A DNA stretch of 64,000 nt, taken from NCBI GenBank assembly GCA_020072965.1, contig JAIQFY010000002.1, forward strand, positions 117,480-181,479. The letters run 5' to 3'. Made by a program: the position numbers and the translations under genes. The DNA comes from Terriglobia bacterium. GTDB lineage: Bacteria > Acidobacteriota > Terriglobia > JAIQFV01. Positions 27,068 to 37,117 of this stretch are shown piece by piece. Each line of letters opens with the position of its first letter. The stretch's first letter is position 1. The notes under the pieces were generated by a model. The model was not told the origin of the DNA. It ran no database searches and was given only the letters and a program-made list of their open reading frames with translations.

Positions 27068-27796
27068 ATGATCCTTTATCCTGCCATCGATATCAAAGAC
27101 GGAAAATGTGTGCGCCTGGTCCAGGGCCGGGACGACACGACAAAGGAGTACTCCAGCAACCCGGTGCAAATGGCATTACACTGGGAGCGGGAAGGGGCGG
27201 AGTGGTTGCACATCGTGGATCTGGACGCGGCGCTCTCCGAGAGCCGCAGGAACGAAGACACGATCGAAGAGATTCTGCGAGTCGTCCGGATCCCCGTCCA
27301 GCTGGGGGGCGGAATGCGGGACCTCCCGCGTATTGAAAAGGCTATCGCCTGGGGAGCGAGTCGCATTGTCATTGGGACGGCCGCCGTTGAGAATTATGAG
27401 ATGTTGCATCGGGCCATTGAACGGCACGGAGATTACATCGCCGTCGGGATCGATGTGAAGCATGACCACATAGCCACGCGCGGCTGGAAAATGGAAACGG
27501 AGTCCGAGCCTGCACATTTCGCAAAGAACCTGGCGCTCCACGGGGTCAGTGTTTTCGTTGTGACCGACATTGCCCAGGATGGAATGCTCACCGGCCCCAA
27601 CTATGCCCTGGCCGAACGCGTGGCGCAGGCCACGAGAGGGTCGGTGATTTTGTCTGGAGGGGTTGGATCGCTCGAGGATATACTCAAGGCTCGTACGCTC
27701 GGAGACCGGGGAGTGGATGGTGTCATCGTCGGTAAGGCCCTATACGAGGAAAAATTTACACTCAAAGAAGCTCTGAGGGTAACGGCAAGATCATGA
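27068..27796 (+). CDS. hisA: ProFAR isomerase (phosphoribosylformimino-AICAR-P isomerase)
   Basis: 242-residue beta/alpha barrel. MILYPAIDIKDGKCVRLVQG at the start carries the first catalytic Asp; LGGGMRD and ITDIAQDGMLTGPNY carry the phosphate sites and second catalytic Asp; LSGGVGS closes the barrel. Opens with the canonical ATG at 27068. HisF follows, separated by an unrelated gene. Confidence 0.95.
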   Translation: MILYPAIDIKDGKCVRLVQGRDDTTKEYSSNPVQMALHWEREGAEWLHIVDLDAALSESRRNEDTIEEILRVVRIPVQLGGGMRDLPRIEKAIAWGASRIVIGTAAVENYEMLHRAIERHGDYIAVGIDVKHDHIATRGWKMETESEPAHFAKNLALHGVSVFVVTDIAQDGMLTGPNYALAERVAQATRGSVILSGGVGSLEDILKARTLGDRGVDGVIVGKALYEEKFTLKEALRVTARS

Positions 27797-27829
27797 CCCT
27801 CACCCCAACTGGATAGGGTGTGCAACCTC

Positions 27830-28462
27830 ATGACACCAGGATCCCGTCCTTATTCAAGTTCCAGGGAGTCTTTAACCCAACCACGAATGGAAGCCAATAC
27901 CAGCTCTCCGCCTGCTGAGAGTATTCGCTCTGCGGGCACTACTTATACAGGTCAGGCCCTCCTCATGGTCTTTTGTACCTTGGGGATGCTCGGCGCGCTC
28001 CTGGGGGGGCTGCACTGTCTCGGTTTAGCTGAAGGCGATCAAACCCAGGCATCCAGCCGCTGGATGACCTATCTGTCGGACTTCCACCTGGAACATTTTT
28101 ACAAAATTCAGAAGGAACAGCTGGAACTCCGGTTAAACGAGCTGGCGATTCATGAAGACCTCGACAGCCTCGTCCTCGAAAACTACCGGCTCCGGATCGC
28201 TGAGTACGCTCGCCAGATCGAAACCGTTCACAAGAAAGGCGCCCAGGAGGAAAACGAGGCCCACGGGTACGAAGTGCAGCGCGACCGGCAGCTGCAGCGG
28301 ACGCGTTGGCTGATGGCAGGAGCTGCTGGATTTGTTCTTGTGATCGCGTTGCTCATGCTCAATGTGGTCTCCGGAGGGAGGGGGTTCATGGTCGGGGCCC
28401 TGTTGCTGCTGGTTACCTCGCTGGCCGTCTGCGGGAACGCGTTTGTCACTCTGTGGAGGTAG
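27830..28462 (+). CDS. DUF4337-like membrane protein inserted in the his operon
   Basis: About 210 residues. An N-terminal helix ([18 protein letters not shown]), a middle helical region ([28 protein letters not shown], then Arg/Glu-rich) and two C-terminal helices. This architecture and the 'Q-A-x-x-x-W-x-x-x-x-x-K-x-x-x-x-x-Y' flavour resemble the DUF4337 family, whose function I do not know. Starts at 27830 or 27887 are equally possible. It lies between hisA and hisF with small gaps, so it is co-transcribed. Confidence 0.75.
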   Translation: MTPGSRPYSSSRESLTQPRMEANTSSPPAESIRSAGTTYTGQALLMVFCTLGMLGALLGGLHCLGLAEGDQTQASSRWMTYLSDFHLEHFYKIQKEQLELRLNELAIHEDLDSLVLENYRLRIAEYARQIETVHKKGAQEENEAHGYEVQRDRQLQRTRWLMAGAAGFVLVIALLMLNVVSGGRGFMVGALLLLVTSLAVCGNAFVTLWR

Positions 28463-28473
28463 ACCGTAATCAG

Positions 28474-29256
28474 ATGCTCGCCAAGCGAATTATCCCTTGC
28501 CTGGATGTCGACGACGGCCGGGTCGTCAAGGGAATTCGTTTCGTCCAGTTGCGCGACGCCGGTGACCCGGTGGAGTGTGCCCGTCGCTACGATGAGGAAG
28601 GTGCCGACGAGTTGGTTTTCCTGGACATTACCGCTTCCTCTTCCCAACGGAAAACAGCCGGGGAACTGGCAGCCCGTGTGGCGGAGGAGGTGTTCATCCC
28701 GTTCACGATCGGCGGCGGGATCCGCACCATTGAGGATGTTCGAAACATTCTTAAGTCGGGGGCGGACAAGGTGTCCTTGAATACGGCAGCCCTTCAGAAT
28801 CCTCACTTGGTCTCTCAGGCCGCGGAGAAATTCGGAAGCCAGTGCGTGGTTGTAGCGATCGATGCGCGGCGCCAGGGCCGGAACGGCAGGGTGGTGGGAG
28901 CAGGCCCGGCACGATGGAAGGTCTTCAGCCATGGGGGGCGGCAGGAGACCGCGCTTGACGCCGTGGAATGGGCGCAGCAGGCGGTCGTGATGGGCGCGGG
29001 CGAGATTCTGCTCACTTCCATGGACCGTGATGGCACTCAGGATGGTTATGATCTTGAATTGACACGCACCATCGCTGAAGCCGTTTGTGTCCCAATCATC
29101 GCGTCGGGAGGGGTCGGCTCGCTTGAACATCTTTATGAGGGTCTGACGGCGGCCAAGGCGAGCGCCGTCCTGGCTGCCTCGATCTTCCACTTTGGTACCT
29201 TTTCAATCCGGGAGGCAAAGGAATTCCTGAGGCAGAAAGGCGTCCTGGTCCGTTAG
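28474..29256 (+). CDS. hisF: Imidazole glycerol phosphate synthase, cyclase subunit
   Basis: 260-residue beta/alpha barrel. [20 protein letters not shown] (catalytic Asp), [33 protein letters not shown] (second Asp) and IASGGVGS. Partner of HisH, making IGP and AICAR. The ATG at 28474 is preceded by GGAGGT, but 13 bases away. Confidence 0.96.
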   Translation: MLAKRIIPCLDVDDGRVVKGIRFVQLRDAGDPVECARRYDEEGADELVFLDITASSSQRKTAGELAARVAEEVFIPFTIGGGIRTIEDVRNILKSGADKVSLNTAALQNPHLVSQAAEKFGSQCVVVAIDARRQGRNGRVVGAGPARWKVFSHGGRQETALDAVEWAQQAVVMGAGEILLTSMDRDGTQDGYDLELTRTIAEAVCVPIIASGGVGSLEHLYEGLTAAKASAVLAASIFHFGTFSIREAKEFLRQKGVLVR

Positions 29257-29365
29257 AATCAGAAATCGCAGGTTGATGTTCCCGATCGAATCACACCGTG
29301 GTCCATTGCGGTGCGGAAACCTTTTCACACAGGCCGAATATCAAGTTCAGAAACATCCCGTCACA

Positions 29366-30064
29366 ATGCCTATGTCTTCCAGTGCATTTCTATCACAACT
29401 CAAATATGATGAGCAGGGCCTGATTCCAGCGGTGGTTCAAGATGTGCGCACAAAACAGCTTCTCACCCTGGCCTACATGAATGAAGAAAGTCTAAGAAAA
29501 ACCCTCGACACGGAGGAAACTTGGTTCTGGAGCCGCTCACGAAGGTCGCTGTGGCATAAAGGAGAAACCAGCGGCCATACCCAGCACGTGGAGAGAATCA
29601 CCCTGGATTGCGATGGAGACGCGCTGCTGATTGAGGTAACCCCCAGCGGGCCGGCATGTCACACGGGGGCAGAAAGCTGCTTTTTCACAATGTTGTCCGG
29701 AACGACCAGCTCGGAGCCCGACCTAAGCCGTCCCTTAATGGGCCCCGCCTCAACTCATCTGGGGCAGGTGCTCAGCGAACTCGCTGCGGTGATTGCCCAG
29801 CGCCAGCGCGATCTCCCGGAAGACTCGTACACCACCACTCTCTTCAGGAAGGGATTGGATCATATCGCCAAGAAAGTCGCTGAAGAATCGGCGGAGACGA
29901 TCCTTGCGGCCAAAGACCACTCCCGAGAGCAGATCGCCTATGAGACCGCCGATCTCCTCTACCATCTTCTTGTCCTGCTCGCCGAAGAAGGGGTTACCCT
30001 TGAAGACGTCGCCCTTGACCTTGCAGGGCGCCATGGAAAAAAGAAATCAGAATATCGCCCCTGA
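29366..30064 (+). CDS. hisIE: Bifunctional PR-AMP cyclohydrolase / PR-ATP pyrophosphohydrolase
   Basis: 232 residues. The HisI half holds the zinc/magnesium site LDCDGDALL and [13 protein letters not shown]. The HisE half (about 130-232) is alpha-helical with [14 protein letters not shown] and [17 protein letters not shown]. Steps 2 and 3 of histidine synthesis. The start is taken at 29366 (MPMSSS), since the open frame from 29273 lies mainly in a non-homologous stretch. Last gene of the his operon. Confidence 0.94.
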   Translation: MPMSSSAFLSQLKYDEQGLIPAVVQDVRTKQLLTLAYMNEESLRKTLDTEETWFWSRSRRSLWHKGETSGHTQHVERITLDCDGDALLIEVTPSGPACHTGAESCFFTMLSGTTSSEPDLSRPLMGPASTHLGQVLSELAAVIAQRQRDLPEDSYTTTLFRKGLDHIAKKVAEESAETILAAKDHSREQIAYETADLLYHLLVLLAEEGVTLEDVALDLAGRHGKKKSEYRP

Positions 30065-30179
30065 CCCTTCGTCCGACGTATCTCCCATCCCGGGAAAACT
30101 GAACTGGATGATATAATCCGACGTTCGTTTTTAGCTTTGTCTGACCCTTTGTGGCCGTGGAGGCCTGCCTAGAGAAGAG

Positions 30180-31694
30180 ATGATAAGTCATTCCCAATCG
30201 CTCATCGACTGGACTCAGTTCGAAAAACTCGCCTGCGAGGGAAACGTCGTTCCGGTCTTCAAGTGGGTGACTGCCGATTTACTCACACCCGCTTCGGCCT
30301 TTTTGAAATTGGAGGCCCAATCCCCTTTCGGCTTCCTGCTCGAAAGTGTGGAAGGCGGTGAGACCATTGCCCGGTACTCCTTTATCGGTGTCGGTCCATT
30401 TCGCTCCCTCCGGTATCGCGACGGCGAGGCCTTCATCGCTTCGGCGACCGGTTCACAACGCCGGCGCCAGGACTTCTTTGATCTGCTGCGAGCGGAAGTG
30501 AACCAGTTTCGGCCGGTCCGAGTGGAAGGAATTCCTCCTTTTACCAGCGGCGCTGTGGGATATCTGGGATACGACCTGGTGCGGTTGATTGAGAATATCC
30601 CGGACCGCACCACGCGAGATGTGGATCTGGATGACGCCGTGCTGATGTTTTTCTCCAACCTTGTGATCTTCGATCATGTGCGTCACCAGGCCCTCATTGT
30701 TTCCAATGTGCTGACCGAGGAAACTGGCGACAGACTCACCTTGAAAGAAAAATATCAAAAGGCTGTTCGAAAGATTGCGTCCATGGAGCAGTTGCTCCAT
30801 GCCCCCCTTGTGAGGACGAAAGCCAGCCGCGAGGCACAACCGACTGCACGCCCGGGCGACGAGACCTGCACCTTCACGGCGGAAGGCTTTGGGAAAGCCG
30901 TCAATCAAGCCAAGCAGTACATTACGGCGGGCGACATTTTTCAGGTGGTCCTGTCGCAGCGGTTCGAAAGGCATTGCGCTGCCGACGCCTTTGAGGTGTA
31001 CCGGGCGCTGCGGATTGTGAATCCGTCGCCGTACATGTATTATCTCAAGCTGGGTGATTTTCAGATCGTGGGCTCTTCCCCCGAAATGCTGGTGAAGGTT
31101 CAGGGAAGAAAGATCGCTTATCGTCCCATCGCGGGGACAAGGCCGCGGTCTGGGGGCGCGGATGATGCCACTGATGAGCAGTTGGCGGTCGAGCTGCAAC
31201 ACGACGAAAAGGAATGTGCCGAGCACGTCATGCTGGTTGACCTCGGGCGGAATGACGTCGGCCGGGTCTCGCGGTACGGATCCGTCCGGGTTCAGCGGCT
31301 GATGTTTGTCGAGAGGTACTCCCATGTCATGCATCTCGTCTCGGCCCTTGAAGGGGAGTTGAAGGAGGGTCTCGACGCGATTGATGTGCTTCGAGCCTGC
31401 TTTCCCGCGGGGACAGTGTCCGGAGCTCCCAAGATCCGTGCCATGGAAATTATCGACGAGCTGGAACCCACACGCCGGGGCATCTATGCCGGCGGAATCC
31501 TTTATCTTGATTTCTCCGGCAACCTGGATTCCTGCATTGCGATACGGACTATCGTGCTCAAGGACCATCGCGCTTATATCCAGGCGGGGGCCGGGATCGT
31601 TGCGGATTCGCAACCCGATCGGGAATATCAGGAATGTATCAATAAGGCGCGCGCATCTTTGAAGGCCATTGAATTGGCGGAGGAAGGACTTTGA
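30180..31694 (+). CDS. trpE: Anthranilate synthase component I
   Basis: 504 residues; converts chorismate with ammonia or glutamine to anthranilate. The tryptophan feedback site LLES is present in FGFLLESVEGGETIARYSFIG (about residue 55), and the catalytic C-terminal half carries PIAGTRPRSGGADD, VMLVDLGRNDVGRV and CFPAGTVSGAPKIRAME. Starts at an ATG preceded by GAGAAGAG. A TATAAT at 30112-30117 lies upstream, but I see no good -35. Other trp genes except trpG and trpA are absent here. Confidence 0.95.
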   Translation: MISHSQSLIDWTQFEKLACEGNVVPVFKWVTADLLTPASAFLKLEAQSPFGFLLESVEGGETIARYSFIGVGPFRSLRYRDGEAFIASATGSQRRRQDFFDLLRAEVNQFRPVRVEGIPPFTSGAVGYLGYDLVRLIENIPDRTTRDVDLDDAVLMFFSNLVIFDHVRHQALIVSNVLTEETGDRLTLKEKYQKAVRKIASMEQLLHAPLVRTKASREAQPTARPGDETCTFTAEGFGKAVNQAKQYITAGDIFQVVLSQRFERHCAADAFEVYRALRIVNPSPYMYYLKLGDFQIVGSSPEMLVKVQGRKIAYRPIAGTRPRSGGADDATDEQLAVELQHDEKECAEHVMLVDLGRNDVGRVSRYGSVRVQRLMFVERYSHVMHLVSALEGELKEGLDAIDVLRACFPAGTVSGAPKIRAMEIIDELEPTRRGIYAGGILYLDFSGNLDSCIAIRTIVLKDHRAYIQAGAGIVADSQPDREYQECINKARASLKAIELAEEGL

Positions 31695-31711
31695 CTCGTA
31701 GTAACAACGGA

Positions 31712-31782
31712 GTAACGACTTAAGTCGTTACCACCCTAAACTCATGATTCTCGTTGGTAGTAACGACTTAAGTCGTTACTAC
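31712..31782. repeat. Tandemly duplicated palindromic element between trpE and trpG
   Basis: Two units 48 bp apart. Each contains the perfect 20-bp palindrome with half-site GTAACGACTT (31712-31731 and 31760-31779). In the second unit symmetry extends to 26 bp (31757-31782, half-site GTAGTAACGACTT). Both units then carry TAAACTCATGATTCTCGT, so the trpG start region itself is duplicated. Confidence 0.92.
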
Positions 31783-31791
31783 ATTAAACTC

Positions 31792-32355
31792 ATGATTCTC
31801 GTCATCGACAATTACGATTCCTTTACCTATAACCTGGTTCAATATCTCGGGGAGATGACCCCCGAGGTTATCGTGCGGCGGAACGATCGGGTGACGGTGG
31901 AAGAAATCGCCGGTATCAAACCGGAGCGCATCGTGATTTCCCCGGGGCCGGGTCGTCCGGAAAACGCGGGCATCATCGTCGATTGCATCAAATCGTTCAC
32001 GGGGAAGGTCCCCCTTCTGGGCGTTTGTTTGGGATTGCAAGCCATTGGCCATGCCTTTGGCGGCCGGGTGGTGGGGGCCCAACGATTGATGCACGGCAAG
32101 ACCTCCCGGGTAAGCCACGACGGGAAGACCCTCTTCCAAGGTGTGGCTCAGGATTTTACGGCAACCCGTTATCACTCCCTGGTGGTCGATGAAGGGTCGC
32201 TCCCGGATTCGCTGGAGATTTCCGCGCGCAGCGACGACGGAGAAATCATGGGTTTGCGCCATAAGCGCTTTCCCACCGAAGGCGTGCAGTTTCACCCCGA
32301 GTCGATATTGACACCCGAGGGCAAGACCATATTGAAAAATTTTCTGAGGCTCTGA
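31792..32355 (+). CDS. trpG: Anthranilate synthase component II (glutamine amidotransferase)
   Basis: 187 residues from the ATG at 31792. [16 protein letters not shown] at the N-terminus, nucleophile Cys in [15 protein letters not shown], and His-Glu in QFHPESI. The same sequence ATGATTCTCGT also occurs exactly 48 bp (16 codons) upstream in the same frame, so a longer form starting [11 protein letters not shown] is possible. May also serve folate synthesis (PabA). Confidence 0.94.
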   Translation: MILVIDNYDSFTYNLVQYLGEMTPEVIVRRNDRVTVEEIAGIKPERIVISPGPGRPENAGIIVDCIKSFTGKVPLLGVCLGLQAIGHAFGGRVVGAQRLMHGKTSRVSHDGKTLFQGVAQDFTATRYHSLVVDEGSLPDSLEISARSDDGEIMGLRHKRFPTEGVQFHPESILTPEGKTILKNFLRL

Positions 32356-32365
32356 AAAGCACGGG

Positions 32366-32438
32366 CCGCTTCGAATGACAGTCGGTCGAAGCGGGATCCA
32401 AGAGTGAGACTTCCAGGATCTGGACGACTTCGGAAGTC
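32366..32438. repeat. Two hairpins between trpG and aspS
   Basis: CCGCTTCGA/TCGAAGCGG (9-bp stem, 32366-32394) followed by GACTTCC/GGAAGTC (32408-32438). Neither has a T-run, so a simple terminator is not supported. No T-box sequence is visible before aspS. Confidence 0.6.
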
Positions 32439-32527
32439 CCAATAGGATGTATTTCGACCCGTCGCCCGTCTTACAGGCACATTCCAATCGCAGCACTGTT
32501 TTTCGGACCGGGGAGAGGAGTTCATTT

Positions 32528-34315
32528 GTGAAGCTCGATTTCCTGGGCACGACCAAACGGACGCATATGTGCGGAGAACTCCGCGCATCGCACGAGGGAC
32601 AACGAGTGACGCTGATGGGCTGGGTGGCGCGGCGGCGCGACCTGGGCCAATTGATTTTTATCGACCTGCGCGACCGCACGGGCTTGACGCAGATCGTCTT
32701 CAAGACCGACATCGACCGGGAGATTCACGAGAAGGCAGAACAGCTCCGTACCGAGTTCGTGGTGGCAATCGAGGGGACGGTTCTCCGACGGGAGGCCAAC
32801 ACGGTCAACAGGAACCATCCCACGGGCGAGATCGAGGTGGTCGCTTCGCTCTTGAAAGTCCTGAACGAGGCTCAAACCACCCCCTTCCCCATTGACGACA
32901 ACATTGCCACCAGCGAAGACATTCGTTTGAAGTACCGGTATCTCGACTTGCGAAGGCCCAAAATGCAGGCAAATTTCCGCCAGCGCCACGAGGTCACCAT
33001 GGCCGCCCGGAAATACTTGAACGACCAGGGCTACTACGAGATCGAGACGCCCTTTCTCACCAAATCCACGCCGGAAGGAGCCCGTGACTATCTCGTTCCC
33101 TCTCGTTTTCACCGCGGAAAATTCTATGCCCTCCCTCAGTCACCACAACTTTTCAAGCAGCTGCTCATGGTTTCAGGCTTCGACAAATACTTCCAAATCG
33201 TCCGTTGCTTCCGTGATGAGGATATCCGTGCGGATCGTCAACCCGAGTTCACACAGATCGACATCGAACATTCGTTTCCACACCTGGATGAGTTCTTTAT
33301 GTCCATTGAGGGTCTAATCGCGTCGATCTTTGCAACCAGCAGGGCGACTCTCTCCCACCCCTTTCCAAGGCTGTCTTATTCCGAGGCCATGCGGAGATAC
33401 GGCACTGACAAACCGGACACGCGGTTTGAGATGGAAATCCTTGATCTTGGGCCTCTCGTCGGCAAGACAGAGTTCGTGCCGTATCGAAAAGCCCTCGATA
33501 CCGGCGGGGTCGTTCGGGCAATTTGTGCCAAGGGCTGCGCAAAATATTCCCGGAAACAAACCGATGAACTGGCAGAAACGGCAAAAATCTTTGGCGCGAG
33601 TGCCCTGGCAACCATCAAGGTGACATCCGAGGGTGTTCAATCGACGCTTGAGAAGGCTTTGGGCAAGCCCCTCGTTGTGGAACTCGCCGCCGCCACCCAC
33701 GCCTTGGTAGGCGATTTGCTGTTGATCGCGGCCGGGGAGAAAAAAGTGGTCGAGGAATCCCTGGGTGCAGTCCGGTTGCAGGTGGCCAGACAGGAGAAGC
33801 TGCTGGAGGGACCGGCAAGGTGGAATTTTCTGTGGGTGACCGACTTTCCCATGTTCGAATGGAGTGAGACCGACCAACGGTTTGTCGCGATGCATCATCC
33901 CTTCACCTCGCCGGTCGAAGAGGACATCGAAAACGGACTGATTGAACGGGATCCCGGGAAGGTGCGGGCGAAGGCCTACGACCTCGTTTTGAACGGGTCG
34001 GAAATTGGGGGGGGTTCCATTCGAATTCATCGTTGGGATGTGCAGGCCCGGGTCTTCAAGGCCCTGGGTCTCAGTGACGAAGAAGCCCGGCAACGTTTTG
34101 GATTTTTCCTGGAGGCCCTCCAGTACGGAACTCCCCCGCATGGCGGGATTGCCCTGGGGCTGGATCGGATCATGACCATCCTGACGGGGGAGCCCTCGCT
34201 GCGGAGTGTCATCGCGTTTCCAAAAACCGCCACTTATGTGGACCTTATGACAGAGTCGCCGTCCCCCGTGGATCAGCATCAGCTCGATGAGTTGGGAATT
34301 GTGATCAAACCATAG
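32528..34315 (+). CDS. aspS: Aspartyl-tRNA synthetase
   Basis: 595 residues, class IIb, bacterial type. N-terminal anticodon-binding OB fold (MGWVARRRDLGQLIFIDLRDRTG), catalytic motifs FDKYFQIVRCFRDEDIRADRQPEFTQID (motif 2) and GIALGLDRIMTILTG (motif 3), with a bacterial GAD insertion between them. I choose the GTG at 32528, which has GGAGAGGAG seven bases upstream; the open frame starts 27 codons earlier without one. Confidence 0.95.
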   Translation: MKLDFLGTTKRTHMCGELRASHEGQRVTLMGWVARRRDLGQLIFIDLRDRTGLTQIVFKTDIDREIHEKAEQLRTEFVVAIEGTVLRREANTVNRNHPTGEIEVVASLLKVLNEAQTTPFPIDDNIATSEDIRLKYRYLDLRRPKMQANFRQRHEVTMAARKYLNDQGYYEIETPFLTKSTPEGARDYLVPSRFHRGKFYALPQSPQLFKQLLMVSGFDKYFQIVRCFRDEDIRADRQPEFTQIDIEHSFPHLDEFFMSIEGLIASIFATSRATLSHPFPRLSYSEAMRRYGTDKPDTRFEMEILDLGPLVGKTEFVPYRKALDTGGVVRAICAKGCAKYSRKQTDELAETAKIFGASALATIKVTSEGVQSTLEKALGKPLVVELAAATHALVGDLLLIAAGEKKVVEESLGAVRLQVARQEKLLEGPARWNFLWVTDFPMFEWSETDQRFVAMHHPFTSPVEEDIENGLIERDPGKVRAKAYDLVLNGSEIGGGSIRIHRWDVQARVFKALGLSDEEARQRFGFFLEALQYGTPPHGGIALGLDRIMTILTGEPSLRSVIAFPKTATYVDLMTESPSPVDQHQLDELGIVIKP

Positions 34316-34338
34316 TCCATGAGAAGCCCTGACCGCTG

Positions 34339-36351
34339 ATGTCCAAAATCCGTGTTCTCCCGGAAATAGTTGCCAATAAGATCGCCGCGGGTGAAGTGGT
34401 GGAACGTCCGGCGAGCGTCGTCAAGGAGCTGGTGGAAAACGCGATTGACGCCGGGGCCCACAGGATCTTTGTGGACACCGAAGCCGGCGGCAAGCGACTG
34501 ATCCGCGTCAGTGATGATGGCTGTGGCATGTCCCCCGATGATGCCCTGCTCGCCTTCGAGCGTCACGCCACGTCCAAAATGAAAACCGCGGAGGATTTGC
34601 TCTCCATAGCCACTCTCGGGTTCCGGGGGGAGGCCATCCCTTCCATTGCGGCGGTCTCCCGGGTGTTGATGGAAACGCGATCGCTTGAACTGCCCGTCGG
34701 ATCACAGGTGGAAATTGCGGGCGGAAGGATGCTCGCGGTCAAGGAGGTGGCTGCGACGCCGGGTACCACCATCACCGTGCGTGATCTTTTCTACAATATT
34801 CCGGCCCGCCGCAAGTTCTTGAAATCGGAATCCACCGAATTAGGCCACATTTCCTCGCTCGTCACACATTACGCTCTTGCGAATCCTCAGATTTATTTTC
34901 AGCTTCATTCCACGACCAACGAGATTCTGAATGTCGCACCAGTCGAGACGTACCGGGAGCGGATCTTCCAGATCTTCGGCCGCGATCTGCTCTCCCAGTT
35001 GATCGAGATCGAGGGCCACAGCGCGGAGCTCGCCGAAGCAACCGGATTCGAACCCGGAGGGACAAATGAGTCCCCGGACGGGCTGGAGGGAGACCCTCCG
35101 GGACAAAGGATCCGTATTACCGGGTTTGTATCGCTGCCCGAAGTGCACCGGCTGAATCGCAATGCCATCTACATCTTTGTCAACCGGAGGCTGGTCCGCG
35201 ACCGGCTTTTGATGCATGCGATGACGGAGGCCTATCACAACCTCATGCCATCCGCCGTTTATCCCGCGGCCCTGGTTTTTATCGACATCCCGTTTTCAGA
35301 GGTGGATGTCAACGTTCATCCCTCGAAAATCGAGGTCCGATTTCGACGATCCGCCCTCGTCCATGATCTCCTGCGGGATACCATTCGCGGCGGCATCTTA
35401 AAACAAAAGCCTATCGCCACATTCCGGCCCAGGGATCGGGTCACTCCGGAGGACGTTGCGGTGCAGAGCGCCGCCCAGGAAAACCTGGGAAGCGATCCCC
35501 TGGGAGCTGAGCTGGAATCAAGAGGAATGCCCGCGTCGTCGATGGCAGGTCCGCCCGTCATGACCCGCGCACAGGCCCTCCCTGCCTTCAAGCTCCGCCC
35601 GGACGTGCCAGAGCCGGAGAATCTGCGAATGAGATTTGACCCCTCAATCGCCCTTTCGGCTTACTCGCCGGTGCCAGGCCTCTCTGAAAACGCGCTGCGG
35701 GGGGGGTGCGAGGGGAGCGGAGCCTCCGGAGAGGCCAGCCCGTTCACCGAGAATGAAATTGCGACTTTGATCGATCACCACATCACGCCGCTGGGGCAGA
35801 TTCGCGATAGCTTCATTGTGGCGACCGATGATCGGGATCTCTATCTCATTGACCAGCATGTGGCGCATGAGCGGGTTTTGTTCGAGTTGCAGTTAAAGGA
35901 ACGCGCGCGTGGCACCCTCCAGGGGCAAAGGCTGCTGCTGCCGATGATCATCGAACTCGATCCACGACAACTGTCCATTCTGGAAAATATTCTTCCGGAG
36001 ATGGTTCACAGCGGGTTTGATGTGGAACCCTTTGGTCACAAGACCATTGCGGTCAAATCCGCTCCTGCGGGGGTAGACGCCAGCGACGTCGAAGCCCTCC
36101 TCCGGGAGATTCTTGACGCCCTCGAGCGGGAAAGCCAGGCGGTCAACATTGAAAAGCTCCAGACCAAGATTGCGGCCTCGGTCGCCTGCCATGCGGCCAT
36201 CAAGGTGAATATGAAGCTCGATCAGGACAAGATGCGATGGCTGATCGACGAATTGATGAAGACGGATTATCCCATGAGCTGTCCCCATGGACGGCCTGTC
36301 ATAATCCGGTATACCCTGCGCGAAATAGAACGCGCCTTTAAACGGCCTTGA
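34339..36351 (+). CDS. mutL: DNA mismatch repair protein MutL
   Basis: 670 residues. N-terminal GHKL ATPase: ELVENAIDAGA, DDGCGM, TLGFRGEAIPSIA and GTTITVRDLFYNIPARRKFLK. C-terminal dimer domain with DQHVAHERVLFE, matching the nicking-endonuclease motif DQHAx2Ex4E except for one Ala-to-Val change, plus the CPHGRP zinc-associated motif. It should therefore be a nicking MutL, as in bacteria without MutH. A linker of about 150 residues after residue 340 is poorly conserved. Confidence 0.95.
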   Translation: MSKIRVLPEIVANKIAAGEVVERPASVVKELVENAIDAGAHRIFVDTEAGGKRLIRVSDDGCGMSPDDALLAFERHATSKMKTAEDLLSIATLGFRGEAIPSIAAVSRVLMETRSLELPVGSQVEIAGGRMLAVKEVAATPGTTITVRDLFYNIPARRKFLKSESTELGHISSLVTHYALANPQIYFQLHSTTNEILNVAPVETYRERIFQIFGRDLLSQLIEIEGHSAELAEATGFEPGGTNESPDGLEGDPPGQRIRITGFVSLPEVHRLNRNAIYIFVNRRLVRDRLLMHAMTEAYHNLMPSAVYPAALVFIDIPFSEVDVNVHPSKIEVRFRRSALVHDLLRDTIRGGILKQKPIATFRPRDRVTPEDVAVQSAAQENLGSDPLGAELESRGMPASSMAGPPVMTRAQALPAFKLRPDVPEPENLRMRFDPSIALSAYSPVPGLSENALRGGCEGSGASGEASPFTENEIATLIDHHITPLGQIRDSFIVATDDRDLYLIDQHVAHERVLFELQLKERARGTLQGQRLLLPMIIELDPRQLSILENILPEMVHSGFDVEPFGHKTIAVKSAPAGVDASDVEALLREILDALERESQAVNIEKLQTKIAASVACHAAIKVNMKLDQDKMRWLIDELMKTDYPMSCPHGRPVIIRYTLREIERAFKRP

Positions 36352-36421
36352 GAGCCCGGGTTTGTTCCTGCCCTGCAACCGCCGATCTCTCGAGTGACAA
36401 ATCTGGAAATCGCTTCGCCCC

Positions 36422-37117
36422 ATGCCCACTTGCCGAAACCTGATCATTGCGATTGATGGACCTGCCGGCTCGGGGAAGTCAACCGTCGGAAGGAAGGTCG
36501 CCGAGCACCTCGGGTACTTCTATGTGGACACTGGCGCCATGTACCGGGCGGCGGCATGGAAAGCGCTTCAAATGAAGACTCCTCTGGATGATGCGGCGGC
36601 GATGACAAAGTTGGTGCGCGATACTCAAATGCGGCTGGCGTGTGACCATCAACAGTTCCAAATCTCCATCGACGGGGTTGATGTCACACGGGCCATCCGT
36701 GCGCCGGAAGTCAGCGAGGCGTCGTCCAGGATTTCAACCATTGCGCCCGTTCGACGTGAGCTTGTGGCTCAGCAGCAGCTTCTGGGAAAAGACGGAGGGG
36801 TGGTTATGGAAGGTCGCGACATCGGCACTGTGGTATTCCCGGACGCGGACGTTAAAATCTTTCTCGATGCCACCCCCGAGGCCCGCGGCGAGCGACGTTA
36901 CAACGAAGATGTACATAGCGGAAAGCCTGCCAGCCGAGAATTGACGATTGAAGCAGTCCGGGGGCGAGATCAGCGCGATGCTTCACGGGAAGCCTCTCCA
37001 ATGATGCCCGCCCCGGATGCCGCCTACATTGATACGACTCGCTTGACTATTGATCAAGTCGTCGAAAAGATCCTCGCCTTGGTTGCAGTCGCGCGAGGAA
37101 CTTCATCTTCGAAGTAG
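36422..37117 (+). CDS. cmk: Cytidylate kinase
   Basis: 231 residues; phosphorylates CMP and dCMP. P-loop AIDGPAGSGKST near the start, VDTGAMYRAAAWKAL, MEGRDIGTVVFPDADVKIFLDA, RRYNEDV and the C-terminal DRQRDASREASPMMPAPDAAYIDTT region (RDxxRxxxP). 70 bp after mutL. Confidence 0.95.
   Translation: MPTCRNLIIAIDGPAGSGKSTVGRKVAEHLGYFYVDTGAMYRAAAWKALQMKTPLDDAAAMTKLVRDTQMRLACDHQQFQISIDGVDVTRAIRAPEVSEASSRISTIAPVRRELVAQQQLLGKDGGVVMEGRDIGTVVFPDADVKIFLDATPEARGERRYNEDVHSGKPASRELTIEAVRGRDQRDASREASPMMPAPDAAYIDTTRLTIDQVVEKILALVAVARGTSSSK

Noticed and set aside
31712..31782. trpE-trpG palindrome as a substrate of the RAYT transposase at 60446
   Set aside because: The palindrome and the 25-bp ends of the transposase element share no recognisable core, so nothing links them.
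34339..36351. MutL as a MutH-dependent type
   Set aside because: The DQH...HE endonuclease-type motif is present apart from one Ala-to-Val change, so a nicking MutL is more likely.
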